The position numbers and the translations under genes are program-made. From NCBI GenBank assembly GCA_021814085.1, contig JAKAJA010000038.1, positions 1-10,293 on the forward strand: a stretch of 10,293 nt of DNA. Reading direction: 5' to 3'. Shown piece after piece: positions 1-5,251 of this stretch. This DNA comes from Acidobacteriota bacterium. GTDB lineage: Bacteria > Acidobacteriota > UBA4820 > DSQY01. Positions within the stretch are counted from its first letter, which is position 1. Every line of letters starts with the position of its first letter. The notes beneath the pieces were generated by a model that did not search any database, was not told the DNA's origin, and was given only the letters and a program-made list of their open reading frames with translations.

Positions 1-3000
1 GCGTTCCGGCCGGACGGGACCAAGACGGGGACCTCTTACGCCGGGCTGGTGGAGACGGCCACGGTGTATGGGATTCAGACGGGGCCCTCGGCGCAGTCGG
101 ACAGCAGCACGGTCTACGCGAAGGACGTCCTGGGGCGGCTGCTTTTGGTTCTGCCGCCGGCGGGGGCCAGCGCGGTCCACACCTACGACGGCCTGGGGAA
201 CCTGGCCCGGGTGGACCTGCTGGCGCTGGGCATGACGCCGCGGGAGGCGTGCGACGCGGTGCTGGGGCCGAACGGCGGGACCAATGCGCTGCTCGCGGGA
301 CAATCCACCCAGCACCGCTCGTTCACTTACGACGCCCTGGGGCGGCTGCGGCAGGCGAGCAACCCCGAGAACGGGACGACGAACTATCTGAAGTACGACT
401 GCATCGGGAACCTGCTGGAGGCGCAGGACGCGAACGGCGCCGCGGCCTCCACATCCTACAAGCTCGTCAGCAGCTACGACGCCGTAGGAAGGCTCCTCTC
501 CACCGTGAAAGCAGACGCCGCCACGGGCGCCGCGCTCTTCACCCTCATCGAGAACACCTACGACGACCTGAGCGCGACGAGCAACGCCCGCGGGCGGCTG
601 ACGAAGGCCCTCTCGCGGCAGGCGGCCGCCTCGGGCTCCCCCGCCTACGCGGCGCAGCGGTTCGAGTACAACGCGCTGAACGGGCGGCTCTCCTACCTGA
701 CGGTGGAGACGGACGCCTCCGGGGCGGCGACGCCGCTGGGGGCGGAGTTCAGCTACGACCTCTACGGCCAGGTGGCGGGCCAGGGGACGGTTCCCTTCGG
801 GGTCCTCGGGAACAGTTACACCCACGGCGCGGTGACGGCGCGGTCGCTGGGGGGCATCCCGGTGATCCCGGCGATGAGCTACGACGCGGCGGGGATGCTG
901 ATGGAGACGGCCTTCGGCAACGGCTTCTCGCAGAGCGTTGCCATGGACGGCTTCTACCGGCCCGCCGGGTTTCGGTTGCAGGACAACGGCAGCGCGGCGC
1001 TCTGGGCGAACGGCTCGTACGCGGGGAGCGCGTATAGTTACGACGGAGCGGGGAACATCGCCTCGATCGGGGCGATGGGAGGCAAGACCGACAGCTTCCA
1101 GTACGACCTCCTGTCCCGGCTAACCAAAGCCACGGTGAACCGGACGGGCCAGGGCACGGCCCACGAGTACAGCTACGCCTACGATGTCTTCGGGAACCTG
1201 GTGAGCCGGAGCGAGGCGGTGCCGGCGGGATTCGCCAGCCTGAAGCAGTCGCTCTCGGTCCAGAACGCGGTGCCGGAGGCCATTGACGCCTACATCAAGC
1301 AGGTGAGCTTCACGGCCACGCTTGCGGCGGACGCGGCGGGGGTCACGAACAACCGCGCCGCCTCGGTCACGCGGGCGGGCGGGACGACGGGCGTCCCGGC
1401 GGTGAACGCGAACTACGTTTACGACGCGAACGGCAACCTGCTGGAGGACGAGAAGAGCGTCTACGCCTACGACGCGCTGAACCGGCAGGTGGCGGTCTAC
1501 AACCTGGACGCGGCGCAGCCGAACCACCGCGGGGCGCTGGTCTCCCAGGCGTTTTACGATGCCGCGGGGGAGCGCGTTGCGCGGGTGACGTACGACGCCG
1601 CGGGGAAGGCGAGGGAGTTCACGGCCTATCTCCGGGACGGCGCGGCGGTGATCTGGGAGCACGCGGTCTCGGCGGACAACGCGGCGCCGGTGAGGGACAA
1701 AGCGTACGTCTACGCGGGGGGCAAGATGGCCTACGCGCAGGCCAAGACGCAGGTGCCGTTCACGGGGAGCGCCTACAAGCGGATTTTGGGCGGCGCAACG
1801 GGGACGCTGGGGCCGCCCGCGATCACGTTCGAGGAGGATGGGGAGGAAGCCAGAGCGGCGTTCACGGTGGCGAGCCTGACGGGGGACGTGACGGCCTTCG
1901 AGGCCAAGGTGGAGATGACCGCGCCGCCGCCGGGCCCGCACGAGGAGGAAGAAGACCACCACGGCGATGATGACTCCATCCAGGTCCAGCGGGTCACGCA
2001 ACCCGCCGCCGGCTGGGGAACGGGAACCGTTGCCCTCTCCTTCGGTGACCTGAAGCCGGGCGCCACGTACTCCGTGACGTTCACGATCCGGACGACGGCG
2101 AACAGCCTGCCCATCCTCGGGCCGAGGACGGTCGTCCTGGAAACGGGTACCTTCACCGTCCCGCAGGCTCCCGCCGGCCCCCGCGCCTGGGCCCGCCACC
2201 ACTGGGAGCACCGGGACGGTCAGCAGGAGGCCGAAGAAGACCTCACCGTCGGCTGGGAGAACGTGGAAACCGCCCCCAGCGTGGCGTACCTCGTGAGCGT
2301 GAGGACGGGAACCACCGAGACCGTCCTCACGCCCGGCCCCGTGGCCGGAACCTCGGTCACGCTGCCCGTGCGCTCTCTGCCGCTGCCTTCCAATGCCGCC
2401 TCCGGAAGCCTCATCGTCACGGCGTTAAACACGAGCGCCACCGCCCGGACCGCTGTCCCCGGAGGCATCACGCCCAACGTGGCCGTCCCGCCCAGCGTCC
2501 TCACCTCCGAACAATACTTCGCCACTGACCACCTCGGAACCGTGCGGGCCTGCTACACCGCAAACCCCGACGGCACCACGACCCTCCAGACGTCCGATTT
2601 TGAGCCCTTCGGCGCCGAGATCGTCCCCAACGAAGCCTGCGACAACACCCACCGCTTCACCGGCCAGGAACGCGACCCTGAAACCGGCAATGACAATTTC
2701 CATTTCCGCATGTACTCAGCCGGGATGGGGCGGTTCCTGAGACCGGACAGCATCATGGTTTCGTTAAAGGCTCCGCAATCTTGGAATCTCTATAGCTATG
2801 TTCTCGGCAATCCTGTCAATTTCAACGACCCTACGGGACACATGACTGCTCAACAGGGGCAGTCATTGTTCAAGAACAGCGCTAACGCCTTGGGTGGTGG
2901 CGACGACTGGTGGAACGACCCTGACCAGATGGCTAGGTTCAATTGGCTGAAGGCAATTCCTGGGGTACCAGACATCGAGGTCCCGACCTGGGGATGGGGC

Positions 3001-3555
3001 AAATCACTTGAAGGTATTGATATCCATACAGGGATTTACTTCGATATAGCCCTTGGTATGACCGACGCCGCAAAGAAAGGAGAGTATTCGAGGCTTCAGA
3101 CCGAGGTTCTCGGTGCCGCCTTTGAGTCCTTTGGGGCCATAGGTATTACCTTCGACGTGTTCTACGGAGGCGATGTATCCATTACCATGAATCCTCCTGG
3201 CTCAAATGAACCTGCCAAAGTCTCGGCTGCAAACAGCGCGACGGTTCCTATTGTTCCTGGCAGCCTCAATATTGTAAGAACTGGCAATCCCAACTTGATT
3301 CCAACGCAGCTTGGAGCTTTCTTCATGAATGGGAGGACGGGTTGGATAGCGTTAGGGGGAAACGCCACCGCTTACACTGCAAGAGAGGAGTTGATGCATG
3401 CTCTAGGAGACCGATATCCCCTAGGCTTGAACACTTGGCATCACTACTCCTTCCGCGTGGATAGGGAGAACCTTCTTCTGTCAGTCGGAATCGTAGACCC
3501 GACAAATTTCGTTTTATATCGCCAATACGCCTATGCTTACGCGCAGGCGCGGTGA
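1..3555 (+). CDS. RHS/YD-repeat polymorphic toxin protein, 5'-partial
   Basis: The frame is open from the first base, so the start lies upstream; a GTG at 49 is only an internal codon. Of 1184 residues visible, about 60-560 carry some 15 YD repeats (TYDGLGNL, TYDALGRL, SYDAVGRL, YVYDANGNL). Residues about 605-838 form a beta-rich, possibly fibronectin-III-like insert with acidic/His-rich loops. The RHS core follows: DHLGTVRA (2527-2550), EPFG, RFTGQERDPETG, GRFLRPDS, NLYSYVLGNP and DPTG (2827-2838). In characterised RHS proteins the YD repeats build a shell around a C-terminal toxin, and the core ends at this point. The last 238 residues are variable, of visibly lower GC, and contain REELMHALG (EELMH at 3385-3399), which resembles the EELIHA-type motif of some putative metallopeptidase toxins. 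The RHS assignment is sure; toxin activity is inferred and its chemistry unknown. The downstream two-TM protein may be its immunity partner. Confidence 0.93.
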   Translation, partial: AFRPDGTKTGTSYAGLVETATVYGIQTGPSAQSDSSTVYAKDVLGRLLLVLPPAGASAVHTYDGLGNLARVDLLALGMTPREACDAVLGPNGGTNALLAGQSTQHRSFTYDALGRLRQASNPENGTTNYLKYDCIGNLLEAQDANGAAASTSYKLVSSYDAVGRLLSTVKADAATGAALFTLIENTYDDLSATSNARGRLTKALSRQAAASGSPAYAAQRFEYNALNGRLSYLTVETDASGAATPLGAEFSYDLYGQVAGQGTVPFGVLGNSYTHGAVTARSLGGIPVIPAMSYDAAGMLMETAFGNGFSQSVAMDGFYRPAGFRLQDNGSAALWANGSYAGSAYSYDGAGNIASIGAMGGKTDSFQYDLLSRLTKATVNRTGQGTAHEYSYAYDVFGNLVSRSEAVPAGFASLKQSLSVQNAVPEAIDAYIKQVSFTATLAADAAGVTNNRAASVTRAGGTTGVPAVNANYVYDANGNLLEDEKSVYAYDALNRQVAVYNLDAAQPNHRGALVSQAFYDAAGERVARVTYDAAGKAREFTAYLRDGAAVIWEHAVSADNAAPVRDKAYVYAGGKMAYAQAKTQVPFTGSAYKRILGGATGTLGPPAITFEEDGEEARAAFTVASLTGDVTAFEAKVEMTAPPPGPHEEEEDHHGDDDSIQVQRVTQPAAGWGTGTVALSFGDLKPGATYSVTFTIRTTANSLPILGPRTVVLETGTFTVPQAPAGPRAWARHHWEHRDGQQEAEEDLTVGWENVETAPSVAYLVSVRTGTTETVLTPGPVAGTSVTLPVRSLPLPSNAASGSLIVTALNTSATARTAVPGGITPNVAVPPSVLTSEQYFATDHLGTVRACYTANPDGTTTLQTSDFEPFGAEIVPNEACDNTHRFTGQERDPETGNDNFHFRMYSAGMGRFLRPDSIMVSLKAPQSWNLYSYVLGNPVNFNDPTGHMTAQQGQSLFKNSANALGGGDDWWNDPDQMARFNWLKAIPGVPDIEVPTWGWGKSLEGIDIHTGIYFDIALGMTDAAKKGEYSRLQTEVLGAAFESFGAIGITFDVFYGGDVSITMNPPGSNEPAKVSAANSATVPIVPGSLNIVRTGNPNLIPTQLGAFFMNGRTGWIALGGNATAYTAREELMHALGDRYPLGLNTWHHYSFRVDRENLLLSVGIVDPTNFVLYRQYAYAYAQAR
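2755..3555 (+). other. Variable C-terminal tip of the RHS protein (putative toxin cassette)
   Basis: Upstream codons almost all end in G or C. From about 2755 on, codons such as tct, aat, ata, gtt and att become common, and this lasts to the end of the gene and through the next gene. The change falls about 75 bases before the DPTG codons, within the conserved RHS core. That fits tip replacement by recombination in the core. The encoded tip (residues about 947-1184) has hydrophobic strands, a Trp/Gly-rich part (PTWGWGKSLEG), a central GAIGITFDVFYGG segment and a C-terminal AREELMHALGDRY motif. No family is recognised with confidence. Confidence 0.6.
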
Positions 3556-3568
3556 AGGAGCCTGTGTC

Positions 3569-3868
3569 ATGGCAAAGTCGCTGCGTCAACAACTTCCTCA
3601 GATCATGATGTGGGTTGGTTTGGGCCTCGGTCTGCCAATCTGGGTGCATAGTCTTATAGATGCACTCAGGTACCCGTACGGCCTTAAGGGAATTGTCGCT
3701 GCGGTCAAAGAAGCGGAAATGTCCGTGAAGTTCTTGTCAGACGGAGAAGCCCTGTCTATTTGGGCGGGCTTCACCCTCATCCCTGCCATTCTGGCTACAA
3801 TCGGCGCCTGGCTTCACTACCGTGCGAAAAAGCGACTTAAAGCCCCTGCCAACGTAGATGCATCATAA
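3569..3868 (+). CDS. Small two-TM membrane protein, candidate RHS immunity protein
   Basis: This 99-residue protein starts at ATG 3569 behind a GAAGGAG Shine-Dalgarno (3554-3560), 13 bases after the RHS stop, so the two genes are probably co-transcribed. The frame extends further upstream inside the RHS gene but without a good start. Two hydrophobic segments are visible, at about residues 11-31 (IMMWVGLGLGLPIWVHSLI) and 61-83 (ALSIWAGFTLIPAILATIGAW). They are flanked by basic ends (MAKSLRQQ and YRAKKRLK), suggesting both termini are cytoplasmic with a loop of about 30 residues outside. It shares the lower GC of the RHS tip, as if transferred with it. In polymorphic toxin loci the gene directly after the toxin tip usually encodes the immunity protein, and membrane immunity proteins are known for toxins acting at the envelope. 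The family is not recognised; the role rests on position only. Confidence 0.75.
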   Translation: MAKSLRQQLPQIMMWVGLGLGLPIWVHSLIDALRYPYGLKGIVAAVKEAEMSVKFLSDGEALSIWAGFTLIPAILATIGAWLHYRAKKRLKAPANVDAS

Positions 3869-3989
3869 GGACGAGTTACCATATCCTTGTTATGCGCTGA
3901 TCGGACCGCTGAAAATGAGGGGTGACGAAGCTACGGCGGATTCGGGAGGAAATAACCCGTGGGGCCGCTGTTTGTTGTGCAACCCTATC

Positions 3990-4032
3990 CCCCGCCTGCC
4001 CTGTGCGCGCGTTCGCTTGCGCACAGGCGGGG
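3990..4032. repeat. Strong imperfect inverted repeat in the intergenic stretch
   Basis: CTGTGCGC (4001-4008) pairs with GCGCACAG (4019-4026), and CCCCGC (3990-3995) with GCGGGG (4027-4032). This gives 14 base pairs with a 5-base bulge (3996-4000) and a 10-base loop. No T tract follows on either side, so it is not a standard intrinsic terminator. It lies in the 266-base gap between the putative immunity gene and the next ORF, where no convincing gene is seen. It may be a REP-like element or mRNA 3'-end stabiliser. Confidence 0.5.
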
Positions 4033-4134
4033 ACTACTTGGCAACGGTTCGGTTGATTCCCAGGCCGGGGGGCGTACTCCGATGCCCCCGTTCGCGGCCC
4101 CTACCTACTCGGAGCCCATAACGGAGAGTGGGAC

Positions 4135-4710
4135 ATGGTATGGGTTCCTCTTACGTTAGAAGAGAAGAAGAAGAAAGCAATATCCGAAAAGTGTGCCAAG
4201 GGTGGCCGCATGAAGAAAGGCAGGTTAGGGCCAATTCGCACGGCACTGAACGCTGCGTTTCGGAAACTATACGGAGAGAACCGATGGCGTTATGGAGGGA
4301 AGCAAATCCACCCTAAGCGGCGTGGATGGCGGGACTATGACGATGAAGACACTGGACAGGAAGCTCAAGAGACGACGTGGCGCACCGTCACAACACTGTT
4401 CAAACTTGCGAGGGGCGGTGCCGAGAAAGCGATTAAACATCGGCGAATGGACACCGACGAGCATCGGGTCTATCTTGCAATGAGAAGGCATGGCATAAGA
4501 GTCTTGGCTGCGGACTTGAACGAAGTAACTCTAGACCTGAAGGGCGAGAGAAAAGTAATGAAAGTGAAGCCTCTTGTAGATGGATTCTGGCAGTACCTCG
4601 AAAGAGAAGTGGACACCAAGAAAGAGATCAAGAAACTGCTCCGCTGGCAAGAGTGGACTCTAAGGCACGACTACCCTGAAAGAGTAAGTGGGGAAGTGTC
4701 ACCCAAATAA
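4135..4710 (+). CDS. Hypothetical basic protein, 191 aa
   Basis: ATG 4135 is preceded by GGAGAG (4123-4128) at workable spacing. The product is not recognised. It is soluble, without a signal peptide or membrane segment, and strongly basic, with Lys/Arg-rich runs at the N-terminus (LEEKKKKAISEK) and near the C-terminus (EREVDTKKEIKKLLRWQEW). A central segment, ETTWRTVTTLFKLARGGAEKAIKHRR, looks helical. Codon use and GC resemble the RHS tip and its neighbour rather than the GC-rich element on the right, suggesting separate acquisition. It could be an orphan immunity or effector remnant of the RHS locus, or a cargo gene of the element. A basic protein of this kind might bind nucleic acid, but no motif proves it. 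No gene lies between its stop and the leader promoter at 4805. Confidence 0.6.
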   Translation: MVWVPLTLEEKKKKAISEKCAKGGRMKKGRLGPIRTALNAAFRKLYGENRWRYGGKQIHPKRRGWRDYDDEDTGQEAQETTWRTVTTLFKLARGGAEKAIKHRRMDTDEHRVYLAMRRHGIRVLAADLNEVTLDLKGERKVMKVKPLVDGFWQYLEREVDTKKEIKKLLRWQEWTLRHDYPERVSGEVSPK

Positions 4711-4722
4711 GAAAGCGTATTT

Positions 4723-4739
4723 ATCAGTCACTTACTGAT
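4723..4739. repeat. Short inverted repeat downstream of the 191-aa ORF
   Basis: ATCAGT (4723-4728) and ACTGAT (4734-4739) form a perfect 6-bp stem with a 5-base loop, starting 12 bases after the stop of the preceding ORF. There is no T run, so it is a weak terminator candidate at best; an operator-like role is equally possible. The rest of 4711-4804 shows nothing else recognisable. Confidence 0.25.
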
Positions 4740-4804
4740 GCAGCATATGCGGAAGACGCTGATTTTCGATCTTAACCACACTCCCCGTGAATCGTAGGTA
4801 CCGC

Positions 4805-4833
4805 TTGACTTTCATCGCTTGTTAACGTATATT
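4805..4833 (+). promoter_or_regulatory. Sigma70-type promoter for the element operon
   Basis: TTGACT (4805-4810) and TATATT (4828-4833) each match the -35 and -10 consensus at five of six bases and are separated by exactly 17 bases. Transcription would begin at about 4840, in the run of G. It reads into the leader with two terminators and then the excisionase-like gene. This is the best promoter seen in the window. Confidence 0.7.
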
Positions 4834-4847
4834 GCAGGGGGGTAGAA

Positions 4848-4904
4848 GTGTGCCCGAGCCCGGCCAAAGTGCCGGGCTTTTGTGTTTCTGATGCCACAGA
4901 ATAG
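4848..4904 (+). CDS. Possible 18-codon leader peptide
   Basis: GTG 4848 lies 5 bases after AGGGGGG (4836-4842), a plausible ribosome site, and only about 8 bases after the predicted transcription start. The frame reads MCPSPAKVPGFCVSDATE and stops with TAG at 4902-4904. It runs through the whole first terminator hairpin and ends at the foot of the second. A ribosome translating it would therefore disrupt the first hairpin and could mask the 5' arm of the second. This geometry is what suggests a leader peptide. There is no run of one regulatory amino acid, and so short an ORF can occur by chance. Confidence 0.3.
   Translation: MCPSPAKVPGFCVSDATE
4857..4881 (+). terminator. Intrinsic terminator 1 in the leader
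   Basis: AGCCCGGC (4857-4864) pairs perfectly with GCCGGGCT (4871-4878) around a 6-base loop CAAAGT, followed by a short T run (4878-4881). The stem is strong but the T tract is short, so it may be leaky or act as a pause site. It lies inside the possible leader ORF, between the promoter and the excisionase-like gene. Confidence 0.65.
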
Positions 4905-4928
4905 GGTCCCTGACGGGACCCTTTTTTT
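4903..4928 (+). terminator. Intrinsic terminator 2 in the leader
   Basis: AGGGTCCC (4903-4910) pairs perfectly with GGGACCCT (4915-4922) around a TGAC loop and runs straight into seven T (4922-4928). This is a textbook rho-independent terminator on the + strand. It lies 28 bases before the start of the excisionase-like gene, so transcription from the promoter at 4805 must escape it to reach the operon. Confidence 0.85.
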
Positions 4929-4956
4929 ATGCCCGGAAGGGCGGAAGGAGGTACTG

Positions 4957-5169
4957 ATGGATTCAGACAGGATCATGAACACGATGGAAGCGGCGGGCTT
5001 TCTTCGGCTGAGTATTCCCGCGCTGTACATGGCGTGCGAGCGAGGACAGGTCCCGCACATTCGTTTCGGGCGGCGGCTCCGATTCCGCAAGTCGGACTTG
5101 GACAGGTTCCTTGCCGAGCGAACGGTCCAACCCCTCGAAGCTCCAAGCTCCGACGGCACGCGGGGGTGA
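4957..5169 (+). CDS. Excisionase-family helix-turn-helix DNA-binding protein
   Basis: ATG 4957 follows a near-perfect Shine-Dalgarno, GGAAGGAGGT (4943-4952), giving a 70-residue protein. The frame could start upstream at a GTG (4882), but that would read through terminator 2 and has no ribosome site. Residues 7-53 match the winged MerR/AlpA-type helix-turn-helix (HTH_17): an N-terminal TMEAAGFLRLS helix-turn-helix, then IPALYMACERGQVPHIRFGRRLRFRKSDLDRFL with the typical wing and final helix. Such proteins bind DNA near attachment sites, direct excision with the integrase, and often regulate their element. The C-terminal 15 residues are polar and probably disordered. It is the first gene after the leader, with the primase downstream and the integrase at the far end. 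Confidence 0.88.
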   Translation: MDSDRIMNTMEAAGFLRLSIPALYMACERGQVPHIRFGRRLRFRKSDLDRFLAERTVQPLEAPSSDGTRG

Positions 5170-5173
5170 AGCC

Positions 5174-5251
5174 ATGCGACGAATGAAAAAGGCCCCCCGC
5201 CGGGGGCCTGGCGCTGCGGACGTGGCCCAAGCCGTTCGGGGCGCGTCATGA
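5174..5251 (+). CDS. Possible 25-aa basic ORF coupled to the primase start
   Basis: ATG 5174 opens 4 bases after the excisionase stop and reads MRRMKKAPRRGPGAADVAQAVRGAS. Its TGA (5249-5251) overlaps the primase ATG (5248-5250) in an ATGA junction. A weak ribosome site (GGGGGTG, 5162-5168) precedes it. A GC hairpin, GGCCCCC/GGGGGCC at about 5191-5208, lies within it. It may serve only to couple primase translation to the gene upstream. No function is recognised. Confidence 0.3.
   Translation: MRRMKKAPRRGPGAADVAQAVRGAS

Noticed and set aside
1120..2211. Long minus-strand open frame opposite the RHS gene (363 codons)
   Set aside because: It is Arg/Val-rich and complements strongly biased GC-rich codons of the clear YD-repeat gene; no ribosome site or domain supports it.
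3930..3955. Weak match of GGCGGATTCGGGA to the tRNA T-arm sequence as a left attachment site
   Set aside because: Only a few scattered bases agree; an attachment repeat should be a near-exact copy.
3975..4062. Possible integron attC site built on the inverted repeat
   Set aside because: The flanking GCAAC and GTTGATT do not fit the RYYYAAC/GTTRRRY core sites and there is no integron integrase.
3858..4159. Short + strand open frames in the gap after the immunity candidate (3858-4121 and 3959-4159)
   Set aside because: Their translations are low-complexity Pro/Arg-rich, lack ribosome sites, and span the large inverted repeat.
5191..5208. GC hairpin GGCCCCC/GGGGGCC as a terminator
   Set aside because: No T tract follows, and it lies within the coupled coding region between two operon genes.
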